Shown: positions 1-13,000 of the stretch, piece by piece
Numbering within the stretch: position 1 is the stretch's first letter
How the letters are laid out: each line of letters starts with the position of its first letter
Notes under the pieces: generated by a model
Told to the model about the DNA's origin: nothing
Databases searched by the model: none
Seen by the model: only the letters and a program-made list of their open reading frames with translations
Program-made: the position numbers and the translations under genes
Source of the DNA: Episyrphus balteatus
Taxonomy: Eukaryota; Arthropoda; Insecta; Diptera; Syrphidae
Length of the DNA: 64,000 nt
Assembly (NCBI RefSeq): GCF_945859705.1
Contig: NC_079135.1
Coordinates: forward strand, 18,540,501 to 18,604,500
Direction: 5' to 3'

Positions 1-24
1 CCGATATTTTTAATCTACTCTTAC

Positions 25-3000
25 CTTTAATTCTTCTTGACGACGATATGCATCGGCCATCATTCGTTTTCTTATATCTTCAGTGATAACAGCTTCTCGT
101 CCTGGGGGTCCTTCACCCAATTTAGTAAGTTTGATTACAACCTTAATATAGATAACAATAAGCTATTTTTTGTTAATTTTTGTATTCAAAACAATACAAA
201 CCTTAGTTTTATCATTCGTTCCAAGGTTATCAGATAACTTTTTTCCTGGTATCAATTGATGCCCAGCAAACCATAGTTGAGCTTTGCATGGTTCAATTAC
301 TTCCTTGGAAGCCTTGAGAATACAAAAAAAATGTATTTCATAAAAGTAGATATTTTATTTATAATTTAAGATTTGTTTCGAGTCTAACAAAAGGTAGTAA
401 AGGCATACCAATTTAAGAATTTTCTTAAAGCGTCTCATCATTATGTAAAATTTTAATAAACGAATTATTATTATCATTACATTATTTGAAAAAAAAAAAG
501 AAATAAGTCACAAATTAATACAAAAGTTTAAGTTTTCTCTATATAATAAATGTTACGTATACACCACAGTGTACATACAATTAGTCTATTTGTGGGCTGG
601 TTAAGCAACACAATTGTGCACTTTGAGATGCAATTTAGAAATGTTCATCGTTACAACATTATGGAAGGGTAGATATTAGAGTTTTTCTGTATTGCATATT
701 ATATTGCTGCATTTGAAATTATAAGTTATACAAAATTCTTTCTTACTCATTTGATTTGAAAAGCATAATTCTACATAATTCCATACATATTTTATTCTAT
801 GTACAGATTTAGGACAGGATTTAAATGGTGTTTCCATGAAATTATTTAAAAGAAGATTTACTTTAACAGCTCTATAAAAAAAAAACTTTAGACTGGATAG
901 AAAAACAATCTTACTAGTTCTTAATTCTTAGTTGTAAATTAAAATTGAGAAAAAATTGAAATCTAGTAATGTTTTTTATTCATTTTGGTTACTTTGCTTT
1001 TTGTTCAGCGTGCAGTCCAAAACAAATAGTAAAATCAATTTTTCAAAAACCAATGCAGTTTTCCCAAGTTTTGTTTTAAGCCGTTAGAAAATAATTACTA
1101 AAATTTTTTTTCGATTTATATTTCTTTTCTTTTTTTTCTTTTTTTTCAAACGATTTGAAATAAATAATATTAAAAGTGCTAAAATCAAAAATGGATTTCT
1201 TACTTTAAAAAGTTTGTTTTTTAAATGAAAAAAAAAAAAAAGTCTTCAAAATTGTTAAATTTTGGGGATGCATCATATTTCTTTTGGAGCTCAAATTTAG
1301 TTGAAATGCATTTTTTCCTTTGAAGAATTTCTGTATACATTTTTAAAATGTGTACCTACGTATGTATATTAAAGTTTAAAAACCAAAGTCAAGCGTAATT
1401 GAGTAAGTTGAAAGATGGGCGAACCTTCAAATCAAATGCGTGCTGTTGTCATTTATGTTCTTTTCTATTATTTGTTCTTTTTCTACTTTGTCTTTCTGTG
1501 TTGAATTAATTTCTTGCATTGTATCATTCAAAAGGCCAAGGTTTCAGTATTACAGTATTTCTAATCCGTAAGATTTATCTTCGGAGTTCGAATATTTTAT
1601 CACATATTTTACCCCAAGTTAGGTTTTTGAAGAAAATTTCTGTAAACTTATAATTCAAAAAGTTTTTTTTCTATATTTTCTTCAGCATTTTATTTCGGTT
1701 TCAGAATTACTTACTACTCAGAATTACTTACTACTCAGGGTTTATCGGAATATTTTGATGTCAAATTTATGTTAAGTACTTTAAATACCATATAAAAAGA
1801 ATAGGCAAATACGTTTGAAATTTCAAATTACCAACTTGACATGTTTGAATTATATTCCAACAAAGCAAGAAATGCTCAATATTCTTTGACGTCAATTACC
1901 CATTAAAAACACAACATTATCACGGCTGTTCTGGGGCCTGATTCCGCAAGAATTAATTCCTCTGTGTACACGAAAAAACGTGTAAATTGCCTTAAAAACA
2001 AGGCAGCGCAAAACTCACACAGAAAAACTCACTCTTGCGGAATTGGCCCCTGATTTTTGTTCGAATTCTATTTTCTCCGGTTTTCAAATTTAAGCTGATC
2101 CGAATTCTGTATTCGAACACATTTTGCAAATTCATAGGTGTTTCGAAAAACGAAAGGACCTACAATCCGACAAATTTTTGCCGTTTTCAATCTGGGTAGT
2201 ATTTCGCTACCGGAACACAATATTCTCCAACAAAAAAGTCGAATGGAAATCAGAACAACCGTTTTCAATCCGTACGTTTTTAAATTCGAACGATTAGAAC
2301 AGGGGTGTATATTTTTAAGGATTTTTGATCAAGTTATAATAAGTTATTTATTCTCATTCTCATTCATTTGGTATCAATAACATACATTTAGATTTTAGAG
2401 CAACTCACTTCTATAGAAACGGATCAATGCTCAAAAATGTAATTATAACTTATGTCTGTGCACTCATCGCACAACTTAATAATTCCATCTTACCTGAGTT
2501 CCAGCTAAATCTTCCATATTCGTAAACTCCATGCGAATAACATCATGCGGTGGAAGTTGCATTGGATAAACAATAGTTACAGCACCTCTTAAAAGGTCAA
2601 TAGCCTCTTCAACAATCTTCAGTGTCATTGGATTGTTTGTTAAAACTAATTTCTATACAACAAAAAATCAATAAAATATAATATTTCCCTCCTAGAGAGC
2701 TTTATTGTAACCAAAACAACCCACCTTATCGATTGCATTTCTAGCATCATCAATTGCCTTAAATAAAACACTTCTCATATTTTCCTTAGGTTGATGTCCA
2801 TTACGTCTACCCATTTTATCACGATTAAATTCAAATCCTCCCGATGGAATACATTTATCAGCCCAAGTGTCGACAAGTTTTAATTCTTCAATTTGCTCAT
2901 CAGTAAGTCCAATCATTTCTGGTGGCAACATTGTTCCATGATTAGCCAAATCTTCAATATCATAACACAAACGATAGATTTTTAATCGGCCATTGTAAAT

Positions 3001-3099
3001 AGCAGTTATTTCTTGAAGAACTGAAGAAACTTCCTCAGAAACTTGAGTGTCGAAGAGAAATTGACTTTCATCACCACGTTTAACATGTAAACGAACCAT
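25..3099 (-). CDS. CFAP298: CFAP298 / C21orf59 (Kurly) family cilia protein, 3' end beyond window
   Basis: Four coding exons are read on the minus strand: 3099-2725, 2652-2494, 312-202 and 141-25. All junctions are GT/AG and phase 0, giving 254 codons before the gene leaves the left edge. The start ATG (3097-3099) opens MVRLHVKRGDESQFL, which closely matches the family N-terminus as I remember it. Other family landmarks are GLTDEQIEELKL (about residues 64-75), the GRRNG motif with a conserved block around it, LLRGAVTIVYPMQLPPHD in exon 2, AQLWFAGHQL in exon 3 and YRRQEELK at the end of exon 4. The human protein is about 290 aa, so roughly 35 residues should lie outside the window. Family members are needed for assembly or function of motile cilia and for planar polarity of ciliated cells; in a fly the expected sites are sensory neurons and sperm. 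No frameshift is seen. Assignment is secure; the fly gene symbol is not given. Confidence 0.93.
313..2493. other. Intron 2 of the CFAP298 gene
   Basis: This 2.2-kb interval separates coding exons 2 and 3. It is AT-rich and has no supported coding region. It includes a short inverted-repeat element near 1932-2051 and, around 1240-1330, a stretch with phrases (aaattttggggatgc, ttttggagctcaaattta) that resemble the dispersed repeat seen better at 7280-8030. Confidence 0.8.
1932..2051. repeat. Short MITE-like inverted repeat
   Basis: The left end reads tggggcctgattccgcaaga and the right end, reverse complemented, reads aggggccaattccgcaagag. These are about 20-bp terminal inverted repeats with a few mismatches around a 120-bp unit. 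No target duplication is clear. It lies in an intron and has no coding capacity. Confidence 0.5.
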
Positions 3100-4026
3100 T
3101 TTTTGAAATAAAAGACTTTTTGATTGTAAAATGAAGAAGTTTCAACTTGAAGATTGGAGAAAAGAATGAAAAACAAAGAAACTTCTAGTTGTTTGTTTGA
3201 CGGCTGTTTTTGTTTTATTGACAAATTATAAACAATGAAAGACTGAAAAGTCGTTGCTAAGTGATGTTTGAAATTAAAGGGGGAAATTTTTTAAGTGAAA
3301 AAAGGGAATAAAGGGTGATTTTGAATCCTTTTTGGATCAAAAATAAATAAAACAACAAATTTGTTTACACTTAAAAGTAAAAATTCACCATCTTCTTTCT
3401 TTAATTTTCTTAAAAATAAATTGCAGATCATAATAAATGGTACACATACAAACTTTCTTTTGTATACAAATAAATTACTTAAAAACTAACTAAAAAATAT
3501 ACAAAGTATAATTAATAATTATAAATTTTTATAACAATTTTTTCTTATAAAATAAATTTTGTTATATGTGATGTAAATTCAATAATATACAATTCTATAT
3601 CTCTGTTTTTTTTATATCTTTTCAATATACACTGAAAGAAAAAAAAATTAAAATAATTTTCTTTTAGGTAAATATTTTTAAGTAATTTTCTAAATTTTTT
3701 AAAAAATTTTCTTTTTTAAATTTAAAAACTTAAATTTTTATACATAACTGGCTAAGAGCACACTTACACACATTAAAATTGACAAAAGTTACATATTTTT
3801 TTTTTTAATTTATGGAAAAGAACCACCAAAGGATCTCACAAAATGGGAAAACTTTGAATTTTATAAAGGGTTCTACAAACATCTAAATGAATTGAATGAT
3901 ATCGGGGGTACATTGATCCCTGAATTTTGTATAATATCTTAACTTCGTTTGTTTTTTTTTGGAAGATGTTACATTTTGTTGTCCAAATTAACTGCCATAC
4001 TAAAATACGTTGAGTGGCATCTACAG
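3100..4026. other. Spacer between ERO1 and CFAP298 (both minus strand)
   Basis: The interval holds the 3' untranslated end of ERO1 (stop at 4027-4029) and the 5' untranslated and promoter region of CFAP298 (ATG at 3097-3099). It is extremely AT-rich. I see no AATAAA on the minus strand in the first few hundred bases after the ERO1 stop; a variant ATTAAA occurs near 3793. No gene or RNA is recognisable. Confidence 0.55.
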
Positions 4027-7000
4027 TTACCTTAAAAGTTTACGGAAGTTTTCTAGCTCGTAAATACTGTTTGAGAGTCTGAAATTTAAAAATAAAAGGA
4101 ATATTAGTCTGAGTTTTGAGATTTTTTAATTGTAAAAAAAAAAATTTTTTTTAACAAAAATGGTACCCCTATGAAAATTGATAAAAATGTTAAATCGACC
4201 ACAGGCGCCAAGAATCTAAGCAGTCTATAAATTGTTTACGTGGAAGTGGAAGCTTATTTTTTGTCAAATAAGTAAAATCTGCGATAAGTCCGTTACAATC
4301 AATGTTATAAAAGGAACCCTTACGAAATCTATTAAAAATGTTGTATTTGCAATGGGAATTGCGAATCAAATCAAACTATCGATTATAAGAGTTATAAAAT
4401 ATTCATTCATTCGATAGTTTTAAACTATTCATTCATTTAGTTACTATTTTCATTCGAATAGTTTTTTCATTCGATAGTTTTTTCATTCGAATAGTTTTTT
4501 TTTTATTCGATAGTTTATCATGCAAATAATTTTTTTAATCGATAGTTTTTTCATTCCAATAGTTTTCTTAAACGATACTTTTTTCATTTAAATAGTTTTG
4601 TTAAACGATAGTTTTTCATTCGAATAGTTTTTTTTATTCGATAGTTTATTCACTCGAATAATTTTCTTAAACGATAGTTTTTCATTCGAATAGTTTTTTT
4701 TATTCGATAGTTTATTCATTCGAATAGTTTTCTTAAACGATAGTTTTTCATTCGAATAGTTTTTTTTATTCGATAGTTTTCTCATTCGAATAGTTTTCTT
4801 AAACGATAGTTTTTTCATTCGAATAGTTTTTTATTTTATTCGATAGTTTTTATCCGAAAGTTAATTCGCTAGTTTTTATTCGATAGTTTTTATTCGATAG
4901 TTTTATTCGATAGTTTTTATTCGAATGAATTAATGAATGAATGAACTATTCGATAGTTCAAATCATTCAGTTACTAACTATCGATAGTTCAAATCATTCG
5001 ATAGTTTCCATCACTAAATTCTGTTATAAGCCCCAAAAAGCCACTGATTTGATTTGGAATTTTGTGATGGACGTTGAATTTGTAAGGAGAACAAATAATA
5101 AAATTATTTTTTCAGTGACATGGTGATTTTAGGAGAAAAGGAAACAAAAATACATTCCAATAAAATTTCCGTCCAAAATCTTTAATTTTTCCTTGCTCGA
5201 AAAATACTTTACTTCTATCGTATTATTACATTATTATGGATTTTCTTCCGGTACTACTTTTAAAAATGATGATTTTGATGATTCCTTTCACACAAAAAAA
5301 CACCCTTTCAATCTATAATTCATTTTATTTTGGGTTCCGATGACGAACTGAAAGTTTAAACTTAAGTTCTTAGACGTTATATACGAAGCATTGGCATATT
5401 TAGCCTCCCGTTCCATTGGAGGTGGTAGTTTACTCATGTGTAGATGATCTAGTACATTTAGTACTAGAACTACTCTATTGAAAGTGCGTTTTATTGGATA
5501 TCGCTAGAAAACTAAGGAACAGGACTCTTATAGCAAATGGAAACTTTTTTGCCAAATTTCAGGATGGTCACAATTTTTTTGTATTGATTGATTTTGTGTA
5601 CTATTTTACCTGTACTATATATAAATCAAAAAGTCACATACCTTCCAAATGCATTAAAAAGAGCAACAATTTCGGATCTTGTCAAGCGAAATATTGCATC
5701 TGGCGAGGTAAAATGATTGTCCCATAGACCATGTTCGGTGGCGATTTCTAATTTTTCTGAGTAAAGTACTTTTAATGCTGTTCCAAGTCCCTGAGTCTGA
5801 AAGAAGAAATAAATAGTTATCCATTTTTAGCTCAAACCAAAAAAAGTTCATCAAACTTACTTGTAACTTTCCCCAAAGTCGACATTTGTCACAGCCAACA
5901 CAATCCATTATTTTAGAAATATTTCTAAATTTCTCTTTGTAGTCGTGTTTGAGTTTAATTGATCCAAAACCATTGGAAAACAGAAGGTGTTCATCAAAGT
6001 GTGATGGAAATGCTCTGAAAAAGATATAATGATTACTATTTGTGTGGATTGTAATATTCCTGACAACTTACTCAACAACATTCAACAAATCATTAATAGC
6101 CAATTTGACTTCTTCATCTTCATCTGCGATTCCAGTATAATATTCTTCTCTTCTTAAATATGGTGCAGCTTTAGCAAGAGCCCGAAGTTCCACCAAATAT
6201 ATAAAATACAAATTCTTAAGCCAGTGTGGTCCTTCACCCATCGTAGTACTGGCACCGAATCGTCTTTTAAATTCTTCTAAATTATGACCCCATACACCTT
6301 TTGGATGTATAAAATCACTTGAATCTGAGAGTAAATACTTTGATGACAAATGAATATTGATACTCGTATGGAGACCAGAGATCAATCGATAGAAAGCTTT
6401 TTGTTCCAAACAAACATCTCGTAGTTCCAATTGTGGAATAAACGATGATAGTGATTTGGTTCGATTGTTAGCTGTGAAGCAATTCTCCAAGTAGATACTT
6501 TTCCATATTCGATGAGCAGAATCGCCCTTGTAGCCAGTGTAACGTTCAGGATTGAGTAAGAGATCGACATATTGGGCTCCATTTTGCATGTCATCGAGAA
6601 TGCAAAAGTCTTCTTCGGCTTCGTCGTGAACTGCCCATTTGGCGAATTCTTTATGAACATGATCACTTATACTGGTGTCAAGAAAACCGAGCTCAGTATT
6701 GAAGTCGTCATCCTCACAACCAAGCATTTGACCTTCTTTGCTGTACTGGAATGATAAAAATAAAGAAAAGGATTAAAATATTGATAACTTCATTTTTATA
6801 CGGTGTATAATCTTGCGAGAAGAGTGAAAAACCGAACGATCCAAGGGAAAAATTCCGAGATAAATTTTGACTTCAATAGGTAAAGAGTATCACGATCTGA
6901 AGTTTTATACCACATTCGAGGCAAATTTGTCATGACTTTCAACAAGAAAATAAAAGAAATATTAAGAGATTTTTGAAGTATACCGATCTATCTCCATTAA

Positions 7001-10000
7001 GGTCGCCAAACTAGTTGCATATGACGACGGTATTGATATAATCAGAGGAACATAGTGTGAAAATTGTGATAACTAGCATCGCGTTTAAATACATTTACAA
7101 ATTGACTGATTATAATTTTGCGTTAGGTCATGATTCTATATTTACTTGCGAAAGTACCTATACTTTATGTCAATTTATGCATTCGTAAAAAAAAAGTTGA
7201 GATAACAATATTCCATGATTATTACGATAATAGAGAATGCGAAAAAAGTGGGTCTCGAAAGTAGGTATGTCATTCTATTAGGATGTCTGTCTGTCTGTAT
7301 AAGGAGCTACAGCCTTAACGGATAGGCCGATCTACTGCAAACTTGGTATGTAGCAATTTTTCCTGTACAGAGGGATTTTTGGAATTAATTTTTTTTACCA
7401 AAAATAATAGTATTTGTCATATACAAATTTTGGAAAAGTTAAATTTTCTCAAAAAGGGCTCTTACGATTTTTATCAAAAAAAAAAACCAATTAAAAGTTT
7501 TGAAATAAGGTCTATCTTCTAATGAAAAATGTTTTTTTTTTTTTCAAAAATCCTTATTAACGGTTCCTCCAATAGGACCGTTTTTTAATTTTCAAATTAT
7601 CTTCCAAATTACTAGTTCAATTTTAACGATTTTTTTATGCAAAAACATTTATATTGCCTTAATATAAATCAAAAACAAAATTTTGAAAAAAAAATTTTGG
7701 ATTTAAAAAAAAAATTCGAAAATGTGTTGATTTAAAGTTTCTACAAATGGCATACCAAATTTATTTTTAATTTTATTTTTTCCAAAAAATTATTTATAAA
7801 AAATTACTTTTTTAAAAAACGACTCTAACGATTTTGAAAATCTAAAAATGTATCTTTATAAAAGAAACTGCATACTTATTTTTGGAGCTCAATTTCAAGA
7901 AAGAATTTTAAGTTTTTTTTATGCATTTACCAAATTTTTATATCAAAAGTTGTTAGTTCTAAGAGCAAGTTCGTGCGATGCAGCCGTGCATTTTATTTTT
8001 TTAGATTTTAGATTATGTGATTTTTGTTTTGTTTGACTACGAAAAGTGTTCTTATTTGCTAATTAATTAATTAATTATGTTTGCGTTTCATTTAAGATTA
8101 TTTGGCATAAGATTAATCTTGTTTGATAAGTGAAATTATGTAAATAGATAAGTAGTGTGGGAAAATGTGGCTATTCTTTTTCTCTTATTTGGCGCAGTTA
8201 TGATTTTGATGTCTAAAAGATCATAATTCCATTGATTGGTAGAATGCATTTTTTTAAATTTAAATTCATGTTTGCTAAAAAAATACAAAAGAGAAAGTAC
8301 TTAGCTCCTGACACTGAGTATTAAAAAATATTCGCTAGTATTATCACTTGTGTAAATACTAGTAACTTAAAAAAAAAGTGAAACTAATACCTGCATTAAT
8401 TGCCCTATAGCATTGATAACAAATAATATAATTTTGTTGTAATTACTCAAGTATCTACATATTATGTAGATAATAACATGCGAACAAAATTATAATACAA
8501 TGTAATCAGCAGATGAGTAGAGTGCTAATTACTTTTACAGGCATGTATAAATACGAATATACTTACATACATACATTACTATACTTAATTTCGTAAACGT
8601 AAGCATTTTTTTTTTTTTTTCATTCATCGAATGATAGTAAACATGGAGACGTGATTGCTAGCAAGTAATAAACTTGCTTATGATTAACAAATTTATTGCT
8701 AGAAATGATTGCAAACTTATTCTTTTTTTATCAGTACAACGTACAAGAAAGAAAAAAACTATCTATACAGGTGGAGTATCGGCAATATGAGTAAGTCACT
8801 TCATTATCAAAAACAGAAGCTCATATTGAGTAACGTTATGGGAAAACTTATTTTTGTTTGTTCTAAATATGATTGCAAAAAAAAATATACGTAGCTACAT
8901 ATCTATATAGTTTTGTATTGATAAATTAAGATGACAAAATGTTCGCGTTATTATTAAAAAAAAAGTACACACTGAGGAGTAAATGCAAGTAAATGAAGAG
9001 AAATTTTTTAATTGCATTTATCTAAGGTTGCCCGATAGTCCTAAAACGAACAATAGTGATATGGTCATAGGTTTTTCAAGGTCAAATTTGGATAGAATTA
9101 TGTATGTATTTTTTTTTGCCAGATTCAAATGGAGGTGGAGTTTGAATTTAAAAAAAAATAATAATTTTGGGCATTTTTTAGTTCCCTACACAAAATTTTG
9201 TTTTAGTAATCCCTAAATGGAGATTAGAAAAGCAATTGATATTGGTTTTAAACGTCTAAATTTATAATTTATAAGTCTAAATTTGAGCGTATTAGACGAT
9301 TTTTCATTTTTCAGAATTTTCATAAAAAAAATCATGGACGAAACATCTACCAACAAATTGAATCATTTATTTGCAAAACATGATAAGTCCACTTTTTTTC
9401 AAAATTCGTTTTTTTGACTAAATTTGTACTCCAGGGATAACCACGTCTGTCTTTAAAATATCAACTATCTACTCCATCTATATCCGATTTTACAGCTACG
9501 CGAAATATTTTTTTAGCATCAAAAACAGAATAAGTCCCGGACTTATCATCTTTTGAAAATAAACAACAGCTTCTTTTTATGTAAATGGTATATTAGATTA
9601 ATGGCTGAAAATCTTAAGTTTAAAGCTACTTTAAAGTTAAATTAGCAGTCCGGACATTGTATTTTATTCTCAAATACAATTGTTTGATAGACTGGGGCTA
9701 AAAGCAAAATTGCATATCCATTTAAAAACTAATTTCACATCCGTTTATTTTCAAAGTATGATAAGTCCAAAAGCGTTTTTATTTTTTATCTTTTGAGCTA
9801 TCGCTCCAAAAATTAAAAACGAAACGGTATTTTGTAGCTAGGCAAGAGTTCTACAGAATATATTTTTTATAAATTTTTCTACGCATATCAAAAGAAAATA
9901 GAACGTTTTTTTCTTCTCCTGAAAAATTTAAAATCATGGACTTATCATGTTTTGCAAATAAATGATTCAATTAGACTAATTTGCTTCAAAAAATTTTAGA

Positions 10001-13000
10001 TCACAGTTCTGGTTTTACAAAACTGACTTTTTTATGTCGTTTTCTTTCACTCTTTTAAGGAGTAGGTACTCTAAGTTTTTACTCCTTTTTCTCGAGTGAA
10101 AGAACATAATGAGAGTAATTTTTTTTAATGTAATTGTGTGTGTGACAAGGCAAAAATGGATAATTTCCTTGAAAAAAAATAGTGATAACAGGGCTAGGGA
10201 AAACATTTTATGAATTGAAAAGAAAAATTAATATTAATAACATATGAAGCATAATACACGAAGACCGAAGGCTCAGAAATCATCTTCCAATTTCCTTTTG
10301 ATTTTCGTTTCGGTGCGTCACGCAGGTAGTGATTGTGATTTGTCAATCACAGGTTAAAAATCACAGGTCGTGATTTTTTGCTCATCTCTACGTCACGCGC
10401 TTCTACACGTATTATTTTTTTGAAGACGAAAATTTGACAGTTTTTTTCTTTGGTTTTATTTTGTTCTTGTTTTCGTATGATGACTTCTACAGGAAGACGT
10501 AGACGCACGAGATGCACATAAGAACAAGAGAGAGAGAAAGATCTATTTCTCCTTTGCTCTTATGTGCATCTTGTGCGTCTACGTCTTCGTGTAGAAGCAG
10601 ATTATGTACAAAAAAACACCAAAATATACAAAAAAAAAAAAAAAAACAACTCCCGTGCGGGGTCTATGTGCAACGAAAACTTTTGAATAAATTAAAAAAG
10701 TTACTATACACGCAAATAATACACAACCGACAAAGCAGATTCCGCAACTGACGAAATAAAATAAAGCAGAACAGCAAAAAAAAAAGAACAAGATCAAAGA
10801 AAAACGTCAAAAAGAGTCACAAAATTTTTTACCAGAGACTCACGGTAGAAAATCTTCCTTCCCTTTTTTTCGAACTTTATTTCTCCTTTGCTCTTATGTT
10901 CGTCTCGCGCTTTGCGTCTTCGTGCAGAAGCTTATTTTTAATTATGCTTCTGATCGGTTTTTTCAGCCTAATTGACACACACTCTTAGTTTGATTTTATA
11001 ATTGTAAAATAAAAATATCCCATCAACGCAGAAAAAAATGGGATTTTTTTTTGTTATATGGCACAGGATTTTTTTTATTGATAAAGAACACTGGCGGAAT
11101 TTTTTTTTATTCGGTTTTCAATTTCATTTTGGAAAAAGTGAAGAATTAATGAAAAAATGGAAGAAATATATCTGGCGGAATATAATACAGTAGAAAATAT
11201 ATTCATAATGGTTGTTTTCTGTTAACTACAAAAGAGTTTGAAAGAAAAACTTTTCGCATTCTTCAATTTTCAAACAAAATTTTAAAATGTCAAACTCCAA
11301 ATTTATAGGTCCGTTCCACACTCAGTTTGCAACTGCCGAATTTAGTAATATTTGGTTATTTTTGGTCAGAGTCTGTTCCCAACTTCAAAAATTGTGTAGA
11401 AGAGAGCGCTCACGAGAGAGTAAAAAATTTCCCCACCCTGACAAATTTAGCCCAAAGAATTTCTTCCGGCAGAAATATGAGTTCTGCCAAATGAAAAGTT
11501 GACGTATGTCAAACAAATAAAAAAAAGAAGAAAACAAATCAAATTGTAGTGATTTTTTTAAATTGAATCGCGTTTACGTGTTTTTTGCATTAAAAAAGTG
11601 TTAATGTTTATCGAATAAAGCATAAAATATGAAATTGTGTTGTATAATGGTGTTCAACTTGTTCCAGACTTTTTGGCAGTCTTTCGTAGTTGTATTTCCT
11701 TCTGAGAGAATTCTCTCCCAACTCTCATTAATTTGACAGACTCCCTAATTTAGTGCACAAAAAGTCTGGAACAGACCTCATAAGTGTGTGTGCAAGTGCG
11801 TGTGCAAATCGGTGTAAATCTGACTAAAAATGTGGAGTAAATCCGGGGTACTCCGTAGTACTAAAATTACTCCGGAGTAATTTTTTTTTTACACTTTTGT
11901 GGCGTCAAAGAACACAAAACCTTCAAAAGTGCAAAAGTAAGTACTAAAAGGGTACTCTCATTGGAGTGGAAGAAAACGACATTAGTAAAAGAGGGGTAAA
12001 TCTGCCAAAAAATCCAGATCTGGAAAACTGATCTAAAATCAAAAAATAAATCAATTTTTTTGGCCAAACGAAGGCAAAAATTGAAAAAAATCAATTTTCT
12101 GATAGATCTAAATACAAAAATTAATTGATTTTTGTACCAAACGAAAACCCCATAACAAACTAAAATTGTCAACAAATGAATAATTTATTACTTTGAAGAG
12201 TAAAATCACCAAAAATATTGTCAATAGGGGGGTTCACATTGACCAACTTACCGGACAGACCCGTTGTCATTTGGCCTGATGGCCGAATTATATTTTTCGT
12301 TCACACTCATCAGACAATTTTCATCAAAACCCACTTTTCAGCTTATTTTTAATAAGGGTATTCACGTAACGAGATAATTTTCTACTTTGCAGAAAAATAG
12401 AAAATTACGCAAAAGGTTTAAATGAACACCCCAGCAGAAAATAATTGCGTAAACAAGGGAAACAAACAGCTGTTTGTTAAATGTCAAATTGAACTTATAA
12501 AATTTGTTTAATTAAAAAAATTAAGTTAAGCTAATTTTGCAAATACTATGCAACAATAAAAAAATTTAATTTGCTCAAATAAAATAATATATTCTTTTCA
12601 ATATTAACATATTTTATTTGTGGTTATCTGAATAATAAGACATAAATCGCGTTCAAAAAGATATTCCAGATACGGGGATCCCAGATAGCCTATCCGATAG
12701 GTGATTGAACACACCCAAAGTTTATCAGATTATATTTTCTACGGTTTCTGCTTCAAATTTGTGAGATAAAATTCTATGATTTGCGGAATATTTTTCCCAT
12801 ACAAATTTTGACAGCTCATTTCTACCGATAGAAAATTCTACGGTTTCTACGGTTTCTATGGGTTTTCCGCGTTTACGTGAATACCCCTAATATATCTTTA
12901 CCCTATTCTGCTCTCAAATTAGAGACAATGGATTATCACTGTCTGCCGGACAGACATGTCGTTTAATTGACTAACATGTTCGTCCGACCACCAAAAAATC

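Noticed and set aside
4588..4818. Minus-strand frame rich in KKNYSNEKLSFKKT
   Set aside because: It is simply the ATTCGATAG minisatellite read in one frame; no start context, splice logic or homology supports a protein.
8380..8530. Possible short inverted repeat (ataattttgttg and cgaacaaaattat)
   Set aside because: The pairing is short, AT-rich and interrupted, and no clear borders or target duplication were found.
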